From Rhodococcus sp. KBS0724 (GTDB lineage: Bacteria > Actinomycetota > Actinomycetes > Mycobacteriales > Mycobacteriaceae), in contig NZ_VCBX02000002.1 of NCBI RefSeq assembly GCF_005938745.2, positions 1 through 64,000 of the forward strand: 64,000 nt of DNA, read 5' to 3'. Within the stretch, counting starts at the first letter, position 1, and each line of letters starts with the position of its first letter. The position numbers and the translations under genes are program-made. Positions 34,694-43,760 of the stretch are shown one piece after another. Under the pieces are notes generated by a model that did no database searches, was not told where the DNA came from, and worked only from the letters and a program-made list of their open reading frames with translations.

Positions 34694-35974
34694 ATGACCG
34701 ATCTAGCATCTGCCGACTACTTCACCGACCAATCACTGGCTCAGAACCCGTTTGAGTATTTTGCTGCTCTCAGAGAGCAGAATCCCGTCTACCGCGAACC
34801 TCACCACAACGTCGTCATCGTCACCGGCCACCCGGAAGTGATCGAAGCTTTCAAGAACTCAGAGTCGCTGTCGGCCGTCAACGCCATCGGTGGTCCATTT
34901 CCCCCCTTACCGTTCGAGCCGGAAGGCGACGACATCACCGCGCAGATCAACGCGCATCGCCATCTGTTCCCGATCGCCGAGCACATAGTGGTCATGGATC
35001 CGCCAGAGCACACCATGGCCCGCTCCCTATTAGGCCGACTCCTCACTCCAAAGAGGTTGAAAGAGAACGAAGAGTACATCTGGAAGCTCGCAGATGCCCA
35101 GATCGACGAGTTCATCGAAAATGGACGCTGCGAATTCCTCGGCGAGTACGCCAAACCGTTCGCAACACTCGCCATCACGGATCTGCTCGGCGTACCGGAA
35201 TCCGAGCGCCCGGAGTTTCGGCGCATCTTGGCAGCAAAATCGGAAACCCCACACACCGTGGGTGCGCTCGACCACACACCAGTCGAGGTGAACCCCCTCG
35301 CCTACCTGGATGAGAAGTTCAAGGGTTACCTCGAGGAACGACGCCGCGATCCCCAGAACGATATTTTGAGCGGTTTGGCAACCGCTACCTACCCAGACGG
35401 TTCGACACCTGAATTAATGGAGGTGGTACGCCCCGCGACCTTCTTGTTCGGTGCCGGGCAGGAAACCGTCACGAAGCTTCTCAGCTCAGCTCTGCGCATG
35501 CTCGGCGATCGTCCGGAGTTCGAAAAGATGCTCCGCGAGGACCGAGCCCTCATCAGGCCATTCATGGAGGAGTCGCTTCGCTTCGACAGCCCGACCAAGG
35601 TTGACTTCCGATTGGCGCGTACGAACACGACCATCGGTGGTGTGGACATCAAGGCAGGAACAATCGTCATGTTGAGCCTCGCCGGCGCCAACCGGGATCC
35701 GCGAAAATTCGAGAATCCGAACGAGTTTCGCTTGGATCGCAAGAACCTTCATGATCATGTGGCATTCGGTCGTGGATTGCACACTTGCGCAGGCGCACCG
35801 CTGGCGAGAGTTGAGGGTCACGTAACCCTGAACCGTCTCCTCGACCGGATGCAGGACTTCAAGATCAGCGAGGTGTCGCACGGACCAACGGACAATCGCA
35901 CGTACACGTACGAGCCATCGTTCCTCTTGCGCGGACTCGCCGAACTCAACATCGAGTTCACAGCGGCACCGTAA
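34694..35974 (+). CDS. Cytochrome P450 monooxygenase
   Basis: A 426-residue P450 (ATG 34694; another ATG at 34652 lacks support). Features: HIVVMDPPEHTMARSLLGRL (helix C region), the I-helix oxygen motif FGAGQETVT near residue 254, ExxR as EESLRFDSP near 292, and the heme-thiolate loop AFGRGLHTCAGAPLAR with the Cys near 363. It resembles bacterial CYPs that hydroxylate terpenes, steroids or alkyl compounds; the substrate cannot be set from sequence. The ferredoxin partner is just upstream and a mycofactocin-type SDR follows, fitting hydroxylation then alcohol oxidation. Confidence 0.94.
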   Translation: MTDLASADYFTDQSLAQNPFEYFAALREQNPVYREPHHNVVIVTGHPEVIEAFKNSESLSAVNAIGGPFPPLPFEPEGDDITAQINAHRHLFPIAEHIVVMDPPEHTMARSLLGRLLTPKRLKENEEYIWKLADAQIDEFIENGRCEFLGEYAKPFATLAITDLLGVPESERPEFRRILAAKSETPHTVGALDHTPVEVNPLAYLDEKFKGYLEERRRDPQNDILSGLATATYPDGSTPELMEVVRPATFLFGAGQETVTKLLSSALRMLGDRPEFEKMLREDRALIRPFMEESLRFDSPTKVDFRLARTNTTIGGVDIKAGTIVMLSLAGANRDPRKFENPNEFRLDRKNLHDHVAFGRGLHTCAGAPLARVEGHVTLNRLLDRMQDFKISEVSHGPTDNRTYTYEPSFLLRGLAELNIEFTAAP

Positions 35975-36068
35975 CTGCCGACGACTCAAATTGGCCGCAC
36001 GGCCGAGACCGGTCACATCAAAACTCTCATCGGGCGAAATGCGCGATGTGCAACTGGAAAGGTTCTTC

Positions 36069-36908
36069 ATGCAAGGAAGAGTTGAAGGAAAGGTCGCATT
36101 CATCACGGGCGCGGCCCGTGGGCAAGGGCGCAGTCACGCCGTTCGGCTTGCCCAAGAGGGCGCAGACATCATCGCAATTGATATCTGCGGACCCATCCAG
36201 CCGGATTCGTCCATTGCCCCGGCGACCCCAGAAGACTTGGTGGAAACAGTAAGACTGGTCGAAGCACTCGGCCGTCGCATCGTGACTGCGAAGGTCGACG
36301 TCCGCGACTTCGGTGCTGTCAAGTCAGCGTTGGACGATGGTGTCGAACAGCTGGGTCGCCTCGACATCATTGTCGCCAATGCCGGAATAGGCACCGGAGG
36401 AAAGCGATTGGACGAGGTTGACGAAAGCGAATGGCAGGAGATGATCGACATCAACCTGACCGGCGTATGGAAGTCGGTCAAAGCTGGTGTCCCTCACTTG
36501 ATTGCGGGTGGCAACGGTGGCTCGATCATTCTGACGAGCTCGGTCGGAGGCCTGAAGGCACATCCGAACATCGGACCATACGTCGCTGCGAAACACGGTG
36601 TGGTGGGCCTGGCGCGTTCCTTCGCCATCGAACTCGGTCAGTACTCGATCCGGGCCAATTCGGTGCACCCCACGAACGTCAACTCACCGATGTTCATGCA
36701 TGACGCCACCATGAAGATGTTCCGTCCGGACCTCGAGAATCCCACCGAGGAAGACATGGCCGTTGCGGCACGATCCATGCATGTACTGCCGGTTGGCTGG
36801 GTGGAGACCGTCGACATCAGTAATGCCGTTTTGTTCCTTGCTTCGGACGAGTCCCGTTATGTGACGGGACTTCCGCTCACCGTCGACGCCGGCGGCATGC
36901 TCAAATAA
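36069..36908 (+). CDS. Mycofactocin-coupled SDR-family oxidoreductase
   Basis: A 279-residue short-chain dehydrogenase from ATG 36069 (GAAAGG about 9 bases upstream). It starts GRVEGKVAFITGAARGQGRS, the wording of the mycofactocin-coupled SDR subfamily (like carveol dehydrogenase), with a long insertion after D-I-C-G. It keeps NADI as I-I-V-A-N-A-G-I-G, catalytic Ser in L-T-S-S-V-G-G, and Y-V-A-A-K. The enzymes hold NAD(H) tightly and hand electrons to mycofactocin instead of free NAD. It probably oxidises the alcohol made by the upstream P450. Mycofactocin biosynthesis genes would have to be elsewhere in the genome. Confidence 0.88.
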   Translation: MQGRVEGKVAFITGAARGQGRSHAVRLAQEGADIIAIDICGPIQPDSSIAPATPEDLVETVRLVEALGRRIVTAKVDVRDFGAVKSALDDGVEQLGRLDIIVANAGIGTGGKRLDEVDESEWQEMIDINLTGVWKSVKAGVPHLIAGGNGGSIILTSSVGGLKAHPNIGPYVAAKHGVVGLARSFAIELGQYSIRANSVHPTNVNSPMFMHDATMKMFRPDLENPTEEDMAVAARSMHVLPVGWVETVDISNAVLFLASDESRYVTGLPLTVDAGGMLK

Positions 36909-36938
36909 GAACAGCCGGCAGCTGGTAGGTCGCCGACT

Positions 36939-36965
36939 CCTGCTGTGGATTCACTCCGCAGCAGG
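36939..36965 (+). terminator. Terminator after the SDR gene
   Basis: CCTGCTGTGG (36939-36948) and CCGCAGCAGG (36956-36965) form a 10-bp stem with one G-T pair and a 7-base loop, 30 bp behind the SDR stop. It would close the ferredoxin-P450-SDR operon. Confidence 0.65.
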
Positions 36966-37124
36966 CGGTTTCGGAAGAGAAGAGACACCCAGATCGACGG
37001 GCTTCCCTAATTACGTCGTCAAGTGGCTTGTCATGGGAAACCCGATTGCCGCCGTTTGGCACAACTCCGGCGATCTGCCCCGCGGCGGTGTCCTCGCTAG
37101 CAATGAGTAGGTCGGGTCCTTGAT

Positions 37125-37280
37125 TCCAGGTCCGGGCCGATGTCGCCGCAGAACACTCTGCTCTGCGCCCATTCTGAGCAGATACATCGACAGCGGATAC
37201 ACCGTGTGCGTCGGCATCGCCGGGACGGACGGCTTAATGGGCGACCCCGTAACGCGATCAACGGACCGTAGTGCAGTCAC
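37125..37280 (+). pseudogene. Amidohydrolase remnant
   Basis: Short pieces match the amidohydrolase encoded at 59411-60715: N-T-L-L-C-A-H-S-E-Q in one frame, RYIDSGYTVCVGIAG in the next, and R-N-A-I-N-G-P in a third, in the same order as HTLLCARSAQTYIDSGYTMCVG and RDAINAGQIPGP of the intact protein. Flanking parts are unrecognisable, so this is a decayed fragment of a paralogue. Confidence 0.55.
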
Positions 37281-37511
37281 CCGGATCCGCATGGTGTCCA
37301 CCTTCCATGTTTCCGGCCATGCGGGATCGAACTCTGTAGCACGGCGATCTACTCCGTCGAAGCACCGCCGATGAGGACCATCTCGGCAGAGGAGTCCCTT
37401 ACCTCGACGAGATCTACCGCGGCACAACCATCCCCCTCTGAGGGTAGGACCCTTTCGTCGCCGGGTTCGGCACCCCTCTTGCTGAACCCGGTGTGCCCAT
37501 CCGTGGGGACG

Positions 37512-38228
37512 TCAACGCGTGGTGTGTACCCCACCATTCACGTGCAGTGTCTGACCTGTGATGTGCGCGGCGCCGGGCGAGGCGAGGAAGCGCGCAACCG
37601 CTGCTATGTCGGCAGGGGTACCTCGTCGCCCGTTCTGCGTAAGCGAGATCAGATCGCGTTCCCTTTCTCGAGTCAGCTGACCTTTGAAGAAATCGGTGTC
37701 GCCAATGTATCCGGGAGCGATGGTATTGGCGGTGATTCCTCTGTGGCCGAACTCTTTTGCGAGGCCGACCGTCCATGAACCGACCGCAGCTTTCGCGGCA
37801 CCATAGGAACCGGATCCGTTCTCCGCAGCGATAGAACCGATGTTGATTATTCGCCCGCCGTCGTTGATACGTGAACCCAACTCACCAACTGTGAGCACAG
37901 CGGTGAGGACGTTTGCAACGTAGTTCTCGAGCCATGCAGATTGCACGCCTGCGAGTCCGGTCTGGGCCTCCTTGTCGAACCCGGCATTGCCCCCTGCATT
38001 GTTGACGATTACATCGAGATCCGCAGGTAGGCGCTGCGCGGCACGCGATACGTCTTCAGGGCTCGAGTGGTCGCACACCACATAGCTGATGTCTAGTTCC
38101 GCGGCCGTCGCCTGCAGAGCGCTCTCGGTTCGCCCTGTGATGACGATGTCCGTGCCTGCGATACTTCGAAACTCTGCGGCTATCGCCTTGCCGATGCCGG
38201 TGGCGCCACCGGTGATCAGGACATACAT
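37512..38228 (-). CDS. SDR-family oxidoreductase
   Basis: A 238-residue classical short-chain dehydrogenase. It has the cofactor loop VLITGGATGIGKAIAAEF, D-H-S-S instead of the usual acidic pair at the adenine site, V-I-V-N-N-A-G-G-N-A-G, catalytic Ser in I-N-I-G-S-I-A and the Y-G-A-A-K catalytic pair, and ends GGVHTTR. It uses NAD(P) for reversible oxidation of a secondary alcohol or 3-oxoacyl group. It stands alone on the minus strand between the ferredoxin-P450 operon and a small EthD/Dabb-type gene. An amidohydrolase remnant lies behind it. Confidence 0.9.
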   Translation of the reverse strand: MYVLITGGATGIGKAIAAEFRSIAGTDIVITGRTESALQATAAELDISYVVCDHSSPEDVSRAAQRLPADLDVIVNNAGGNAGFDKEAQTGLAGVQSAWLENYVANVLTAVLTVGELGSRINDGGRIINIGSIAAENGSGSYGAAKAAVGSWTVGLAKEFGHRGITANTIAPGYIGDTDFFKGQLTRERERDLISLTQNGRRGTPADIAAVARFLASPGAAHITGQTLHVNGGVHTTR

Positions 38229-38764
38229 ATGACCTCATTGCTTATTGTGATCGAATTGAACGGCGAATCGCCTTCATGATTACTGCGAAGACCATTGCTG
38301 AGGATATCAACTCGAAGCAGTGACTGGTTGTGTACCAAGCGATTCGACGCTGACCGCACTCACATCGACAGCAGCTCGTCGATCACGATCTGGTCGGCTT
38401 CTCGTGGCCGGATTCCGTCGAGAAAAGCCGATACAGAACTGGAAACCTTCGTCGATCGTTCTTTTCGTCGAGAGCCGCGCCCCTGGTAGCCCAGCCAGCC
38501 GATTGATGGAGATGATTGGCCGTTTATTGCAACTCGAACGCCTTCGGTAACAGGGTACCGGCCGTAGGCTGAACACGCGGAATCCCCACATTCGAGCGGG
38601 GGAGTGGTCAACCAACAGGTTGCACGAGCACTGCGGGAAAATGCCTCTGGCCGAGCTTGAGACGCTCCACTACTGTGAATACAGAACTCAGCCGATCGCG
38701 CAGTTCTCAAATAGAAGGTCACCGGACTTCCCGGGCGATTCAAAGTAATCGAAAAGGACGGCAT
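38229..38764. other. Region without a convincing gene
   Basis: About 535 bp upstream of the 38765 gene. Overlapping ORFs in several frames (for example minus 38360-39079) have shadow-like composition. Minus-strand codons near 38360-38440 look slightly protein-like but no start or family is seen. Confidence 0.4.
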
Positions 38765-39082
38765 ATGCCCACAGGAATCATGCTCGTTGAAAGTCGGCCC
38801 ATCTCGTTCGACGACATCTCCGAGTTTCACAGGTGGTACGACGAAGTCCATATCCCTGCGATCCTGGCAGTCGAAGGATTCGTTTCCGCACGTCGCCTTC
38901 AGACCGAAGACGGCACCAGTTTTGTGGCGCTCTACGAGATCGACACCGATATCGCCACTGCGAAAGCTAATCTGAGAGCTGCCTTCTTCGAGGGATACAT
39001 CGACAGACCGACCGTTGTACAGCTTGATCCACCACCGGTCCAGCAGTACTTCCAAACCATTGACGGCAGCACGTCCCATTAA
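38765..39082 (+). CDS. Small dimeric alpha/beta-barrel-like protein (EthD/Dabb type)
   Basis: A 105-residue protein from ATG 38765, with AAAGGA about 8 bases upstream. The pattern G-I-M-L-V-E-S-R-P, FHRWYDEVHIPAILAVEGFV, S-A-R-R-L and F-V-A-L-Y-E-I-D-T-D matches the ferredoxin-like EthD/Dabb fold: a small stand-alone protein with W-Y-D-x-x-H-I-P near the N-terminus. Such proteins occur in catabolic clusters and may handle unstable intermediates or act as auxiliary monooxygenase components. Exact role unknown. No co-directional neighbour close by. Confidence 0.75.
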   Translation: MPTGIMLVESRPISFDDISEFHRWYDEVHIPAILAVEGFVSARRLQTEDGTSFVALYEIDTDIATAKANLRAAFFEGYIDRPTVVQLDPPPVQQYFQTIDGSTSH

Positions 39083-40008
39083 GGACGTAGCTACGCAGCG
39101 ATGGCACCGTTCTTAACGGATTTCCGCAAGGCCGGCAAACCAACTCGCCGCAGACCGGTTTGGAGCGGTACTGCCAACTAACCGGGCTGGCGCCAGGCTA
39201 TTAACGACGCGTGTTCTGTATCAATGCGGACCGATACCGACTGCCAGTGGACGTCGCGGGGGTTCTACGGGCAACGGTGCGCACTACGTGTTCGAAAGCG
39301 ATCTCGCTGCAATGAGCGCAGCACTCGCCGATAGGGCTCACCCGGCGACTGGCGCACGCGGTGTCTCGGAGAGAGTCACCGGGAACGCTGTCTGTCCTGG
39401 CATCGACTGGGATGCATAAACATTCAGGTTAATGACTTTTCGAAAGGTTTGCCGGCAAGTTCGTCACGATCGCCCACGGCACGGCGCTATCGGGGACATT
39501 ATACCCACCCCTCGTGCCGCGGCGAAATATTTCCGTGGCCAACTGGAGACCACACTTCTGTCCAATCGCGCGGGTATTGAACATGCTCCATCGAGGAACA
39601 CCGTTTCTGGTTGCCCAACAAAGCATCACATGCATCAGAACGAGCTGTAAGACCATCGCAGACTACGACGCCCACAATCTGCGGTGCCCCAAATCTTTAT
39701 CTCGGCGCCGAGCTCGAGGCTTGACGCCTTCATCGCCGTCGCCGGCCCACAAACCCACTATGTATCGTTCCCGGATGCAGTGATACCGATGGCCACGTAG
39801 ATCGGCCGTTCAGGAAATGACTTGTCCGAAGTGCGGCGTGCCAGGCGGCCGCGTAGGACGATATCGCCCCTGCTTACCCCTCCCCCGGGCCTACCGCAAG
39901 GGCGATCTCAAAGCCGCGCAGAACCTGCCGTGAAACTACATCCGAGAGCCTCCTCTTTAAGCAGCGCAACGCTTCCTGGTGACTCTTGCCGTTGGCTCGC
40001 TTCCACCG
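39083..40008. other. Gene-poor region with possible remnants
   Basis: About 925 bp. A stretch at 39280-39420 reads as coding in one frame (YVFESDLAAMSAALADRAHP, ending T-G-N-A-V-C-P-G-I-D-W-D-A), perhaps an enzyme C-terminus. A 38-codon ORF at 39817-39933 has a C-P-K-C-G motif. Neither is secure. The left edge of the 1,411-bp repeat is at 40009. Confidence 0.4.
39817..39933 (+). CDS. Possible 38-residue Cys-containing peptide or fragment
   Basis: ATG 39817 opens a short ORF starting M-T-C-P-K-C-G-V-P-G-G-R and containing a further Cys. C-x2-C-G suggests half of a zinc ribbon. It could be the start of a truncated zinc-ribbon or DUF35-like protein. The sequence around it is decayed. Low confidence. 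Confidence 0.2.
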   Translation: MTCPKCGVPGGRVGRYRPCLPLPRAYRKGDLKAAQNLP

Positions 40009-40063
40009 CCTGACCAACGGCAGCCCATTGCCAACGGGAACTACGTTCTATACCGTACGAGAG

Positions 40064-40087
40064 TGTGATTCTCACAATAACGAGAAC
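40064..40087 (+). promoter_or_regulatory. Operator-like sites before amidohydrolase copy A
   Basis: TGTGATTCTCACA (40064-40076) is a 13-bp dyad, overlapping ATTCTC (40068-40073)...GAGAAC (40082-40087), related to the ATTCTC/GAGAAT dyads at 34138 and 49241. It lies 58 bp upstream of the GTG start. The same site recurs at 49825-49848. Confidence 0.45.
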
Positions 40088-40144
40088 AACCCTCCAAACA
40101 CCTCACACACACCCTTCCTTCGACCAACGAACGGAAACCACCAG

Positions 40145-41347
40145 GTGACCTCACAACACACCACACCCGACCTGAACTGGCTGATATCGGTGGACGACCA
40201 CATCCTCGAACCACCCAACCTCTGGCAAGACCGCATCGCAGCCAAAGACCGCGACCGCGCCCCCAAACTCGTCCACAACGGCACCACCGAAACCTGGATC
40301 TACGAAAACAGATCCGTCCCCACCAGCGGCCTGTCCGCCGTCATCGGCAAATCACGCGAAGACTTCAGCCCAGAAGCCATCACCTACGCCGACATGAGCC
40401 CCGGCTGCTACGACCCCAAAGCCCGCCTCGAAGACATGAACCAAGCCGGAATCCTTGCCTCCCTCGGCTTTCCGTCGTTCCCCCGATTCTGCGGCCAAAT
40501 CTTCTACGAAGCACAGGACAAAGAACTCGCACTACGCTGCCTCCAGGCCTACAACGACTGGATCTTCGAAGAATGGTGCGCCACAGACCCCGGCCGCTTC
40601 ATCCCCCTCGTCATCATCCCCCTCTGGGACCCCGCACTGGCCGTCAAGGAAATCGAACGCACCGCAGCCCTCGGCGCCCGCAGCATCGCGTTCTCCGAAA
40701 ACCCCGAACCCCTCGGCCTACCCACCATCAACGACCCCAGCCGCTACTGGGACCCCGTCATGGCCGCAGCCGCCGACAACGACCTCGTCATCTCCATGCA
40801 CGTCGGCTCCTCCTCGAGACTCCCCACCATCGCCTCCGACGCCCCCTTCATGGCCAACCTCACCTGGGGCGCCACCCGCACCGCCGGCACCATGCTCCAA
40901 TGGCTCTTCAGTGACTACTTCGAAAAGTTCCCCAACCTCAAAATCGCCCTCTCCGAAGGCAATATCGGCTGGATCCCCTACTTCCTCGAACGCGCCGAAC
41001 AGGTCTACGACAAACAACGCTTCTGGGCCGCCAAAGGCGTCAAATACGAAGGCCACGCCGCCACCGAAGTCCCCATGGACCTCGACATCCGACAACGCTT
41101 CAAAGACCACGTCTACGGCTGCTTCATCCACGACGAATCCGGAATCGCCAACATCGACCTCATCGGCGAAGACAACATCATGTTCGAAACCGACTACCCA
41201 CACTCCGATTCCACCTGGCCGAACTCCATCGACATCGCCCGCAAACAAATCGCACACCTCCCCGAAACCACACAATACAAACTCCTCCGCGGCAACGCCG
41301 AAAAACTCTACCGATTCACCCCCAGCACCCCACCCACACAACCCTAA
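40145..41347 (+). CDS. Amidohydrolase-2-family metal hydrolase, copy A
   Basis: A 400-residue protein from GTG 40145 (CCAGGTG context). It is an ACMSD-like TIM-barrel hydrolase or decarboxylase: the metal pair as V-D-D-H at the first strand (S-V-D-D-H-I-L-E-P), the H of ISMHVGSSSR in the middle, and the late acidic F-E-T-D-Y-P-H-S-D-S motif (about residue 340). Members cleave C-C or C-N bonds in aromatic, uracil-like or lactone substrates. The coding strand is unusually rich in C and A and poor in T/G, unlike the neighbouring genes, so long antisense ORFs open in all frames. The protein is identical to copy B. The next gene is an aldehyde dehydrogenase. Confidence 0.9.
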   Translation: MTSQHTTPDLNWLISVDDHILEPPNLWQDRIAAKDRDRAPKLVHNGTTETWIYENRSVPTSGLSAVIGKSREDFSPEAITYADMSPGCYDPKARLEDMNQAGILASLGFPSFPRFCGQIFYEAQDKELALRCLQAYNDWIFEEWCATDPGRFIPLVIIPLWDPALAVKEIERTAALGARSIAFSENPEPLGLPTINDPSRYWDPVMAAAADNDLVISMHVGSSSRLPTIASDAPFMANLTWGATRTAGTMLQWLFSDYFEKFPNLKIALSEGNIGWIPYFLERAEQVYDKQRFWAAKGVKYEGHAATEVPMDLDIRQRFKDHVYGCFIHDESGIANIDLIGEDNIMFETDYPHSDSTWPNSIDIARKQIAHLPETTQYKLLRGNAEKLYRFTPSTPPTQP

Positions 41348-41457
41348 CCAACCCACCAAACCCACACGCCAACAACAGAAAAGACCGAAACGCGACCGCA
41401 AAGCCGGAAGTTGAGGCGATCTCCGGCCGGCGATCTCGCATCGTCAAGAGGAGCCCC

Positions 41458-42930
41458 ATGAGCAGTATCATCAGCACCAGAGCGCCCTACATCAACGGAA
41501 AGTTCGTGGTGGGCGAGGGTGATCCGCTGGCGGTAGTCAACCCTGCGACCGAGGACGCCGTCACGGACGTCGAAACCACGTCGATCGGGCAAGTCCAGGA
41601 TGCGGTGCGCGCTGCGCGCGATGCGTTCGACGACGACACCTGGACGGGGTCCGATCGACGAGACCGTGTTCGAGTCGTACTTCGGATGCTGGACTATTTC
41701 GAAGAACATCGCGATGAGTTAGCCGAGACCCTTCGTCAGGAGGCCGGAGCGACGGCGCGCATGCTCGGATCGGCACAATTGGATCAAGCAATTCTGCAAA
41801 TGCGCCAGACAGTCGACCTGTATCTGACTCTGCCGGAACAGGAATACAGCCCCAGGCCTCTAGGTGATGCGATCTCGTCGAACTCAGTGGCACTGAGCGT
41901 GATGACGTACGAACCTGTCGGTGTCGTGTCCTGCATTTCGGCATATAACTATCCGTTCTGGATCAATGCATGGAAGGTTTTCCCGGCTTTACTGACGGGC
42001 AACACCGTCGTGCTTCGTCCCAGTCCATTCACTCCGTTGTCTGCGTTGGTCTTCGGCGATGCAGCCGAGGCCGCAGGACTTCCGGCAGGTGTCCTCAACG
42101 TGGTGGTGGAAAGCGGATTCGAAGGCTCCGCACTGATGACCTCTCATCCGGCGGTCGATCAAATCAGTTTCACCGGGTCCACGGCAGTCGGAAGAATGAT
42201 CATGAAACAAGCCTCCGCGACAACGAAGCGGGTGATGCTCGAACTGGGCGGTAAGTCTGTACAGCTGTACCTGCCTGATGCGGTGGACCGGGCACCCGCG
42301 GGATTCCCCACTGTGTTCGCAAACCATGCTGGCCAGGCCTGTGTTGCGGCGACGCGCATGCTCGTGCCCCACGACCGCAAGGCGGAGGTACTCGAGAAGG
42401 GTGCTGCCATAGCATCGCGATTGACGGTCGGCAACCCGATCGATCCGAGAACACTTGTAGGGCCCCTCATCTCGGCCGGCCAGCGGGAACGCTGTGAAAC
42501 GTACGTCAAAGACGCTGTCGCGCACGGCGGCCGCGTCGTCGCCGGCGGTGGTCGTCCGAAGTCACTACCCCGAGGGTTCTACTTCGAGCCGACCATCCTC
42601 GACGTCCCGGACAACTCGAATCCGGCAGCGCAGGATGAGATTTTCGGTCCTGTCGTCACCGTCATCGGCTATGACACGATCGATGAGGCTGTCGCGATAG
42701 CCAATGACTCGCCCTTTGGGCTTTCCGGTCAGGTCTTCGGTCCAGACTTGGTTCAGGCGACCGAGGTTGCAACCCGAATCCGCGCCGGCGCAGTCAATGT
42801 CAATGGCCTCGCGGCGAGTGCGTACGCGTCCTCGGGTGGCTACAAGCAAAGTGGCCTCGGCCGCGAGCGTGGCGTCGATGGTTTGCGCGGTTACCAGGAG
42901 ATCAAGCATCTCAGCGTCAGCAATTGGTGA
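41458..42930 (+). CDS. Aldehyde dehydrogenase
   Basis: A 490-residue NAD(P)-dependent aldehyde dehydrogenase from ATG 41458 (GAGGAG about 8 bases upstream). It has the NAD-fold residues, F-T-G-S-T-A-V-G-R, the general base Glu in MLELGGKSVQLYL near residue 261 and the nucleophile Cys in AGQACVAATR near 295, then DEIFGPVVTVIGYDTIDEAV. It oxidises an aldehyde to the acid, here probably the product of the SDR enzymes. It heads a tight plus-strand operon (SDR, F420-type reductase, ferredoxin, P450), and copy A of the amidohydrolase now lies directly upstream. Confidence 0.95.
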   Translation: MSSIISTRAPYINGKFVVGEGDPLAVVNPATEDAVTDVETTSIGQVQDAVRAARDAFDDDTWTGSDRRDRVRVVLRMLDYFEEHRDELAETLRQEAGATARMLGSAQLDQAILQMRQTVDLYLTLPEQEYSPRPLGDAISSNSVALSVMTYEPVGVVSCISAYNYPFWINAWKVFPALLTGNTVVLRPSPFTPLSALVFGDAAEAAGLPAGVLNVVVESGFEGSALMTSHPAVDQISFTGSTAVGRMIMKQASATTKRVMLELGGKSVQLYLPDAVDRAPAGFPTVFANHAGQACVAATRMLVPHDRKAEVLEKGAAIASRLTVGNPIDPRTLVGPLISAGQRERCETYVKDAVAHGGRVVAGGGRPKSLPRGFYFEPTILDVPDNSNPAAQDEIFGPVVTVIGYDTIDEAVAIANDSPFGLSGQVFGPDLVQATEVATRIRAGAVNVNGLAASAYASSGGYKQSGLGRERGVDGLRGYQEIKHLSVSNW

Positions 42931-42974
42931 TCGGAGAATCCGCCATGTTCAAGACAACCAAGGAGATCTCGGAA

Positions 42975-43748
42975 ATGCAGCTCACAGACAAGTCGATTGT
43001 CATCACCGGAGCCGGTTCGGGAGTCGGTCGCGCCGCGGCGCTTCTGTTCGCACGGGAGGGCGGCAATATCGTGTGCGCGGATGTTCGAGACGAATGGGCC
43101 AAGGAAACCGTACGACTGATCGAAGAGTCCGGTGGGCGTGCGGTTTCCGTCCATTGCGATGTCAGTTCCGAGGACGACATCGAGGCAACGATCAAAGCGA
43201 CTGTAGGTGAGTACGGCCGGTTGGACGTGATGTATAACAACGCCGGCGTCTCGACACCACGTCCTGGTCTCAGATTCGAGGACCACACCCTCGACGATTT
43301 CGATCGACTCGTATCCATCAATCTCAAGGGCGTCTTCCTCGGGACCAAACACGCGGTACTGCAATTCCGGGCGCAGAAAACCGCGGGGTCGATAATCAAC
43401 ACGGCCTCCGTTGCAGGCTTGGTCGGCTGGGGTGGAACGGTTTACGGAGCAATCAAGGGTGGGGTAATTCAACTCAGCCGAGCAGTTGCGATCGAATCGG
43501 CTCCCTTCGATATCCGTGTCAACGCGGTGTGTCCGGCTGGAATGCCGACGACCAATTTCATGCATATCCCCGGCGTTGGCTCAGCAGAACAGCCCGCAGC
43601 ATTCGAGCGGGTGGCTCGGCAACACCCGCTAGGCCGAAATATCACACCGGAAGACGTCGCACAGGCCGCGCTGTTCTTTGCAACGGACAACGCACGCAAC
43701 ATCACCGGCGTCATCTTGCCTGTTGACGGTGGATACGTAGCGCAATAG
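42975..43748 (+). CDS. SDR-family oxidoreductase
   Basis: A 257-residue classical SDR; ATG 42975 is chosen because AAGGAG lies 9 bases upstream, though in-frame ATGs exist at 42945 and 42924. Motifs: IVITGAGSGVGRAAALLF, acidic D-V-R-D after strand 2, V-M-Y-N-N-A-G-V-S-T, catalytic Ser in I-N-T-A-S-V-A-G, Y-G-A-I-K, and the late D-N-A-R-N-I-T-G. NAD preference is likely from the Asp. It is second in the ALDH-SDR-reductase-ferredoxin-P450 operon and would interconvert an alcohol and ketone/aldehyde. Confidence 0.92.
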   Translation: MQLTDKSIVITGAGSGVGRAAALLFAREGGNIVCADVRDEWAKETVRLIEESGGRAVSVHCDVSSEDDIEATIKATVGEYGRLDVMYNNAGVSTPRPGLRFEDHTLDDFDRLVSINLKGVFLGTKHAVLQFRAQKTAGSIINTASVAGLVGWGGTVYGAIKGGVIQLSRAVAIESAPFDIRVNAVCPAGMPTTNFMHIPGVGSAEQPAAFERVARQHPLGRNITPEDVAQAALFFATDNARNITGVILPVDGGYVAQ

Positions 43749-43760
43749 ATCGAGGAGTCG

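Larger units (their letters stand above)
40009..41419 (+). repeat. 1,411-bp perfect direct repeat, copy A
   Basis: Identical base for base, as far as I can compare by eye, to 49770-51180. It carries the amidohydrolase gene, its 5' regulatory region and 70 bp of 3' sequence. No inverted ends or target duplications are present, so it is a recombinational duplication, not an IS. Here it replaces whatever originally preceded the aldehyde dehydrogenase gene. Confidence 0.95.

Noticed and set aside
40455..41414. Long second-frame and antisense ORFs (up to 319 and 227 codons) over the amidohydrolase, repeated at 50216-51175
   Set aside because: They result from the extreme base bias of the real gene; products are Ser/Pro/Thr- or Gly/Val-rich without domains.
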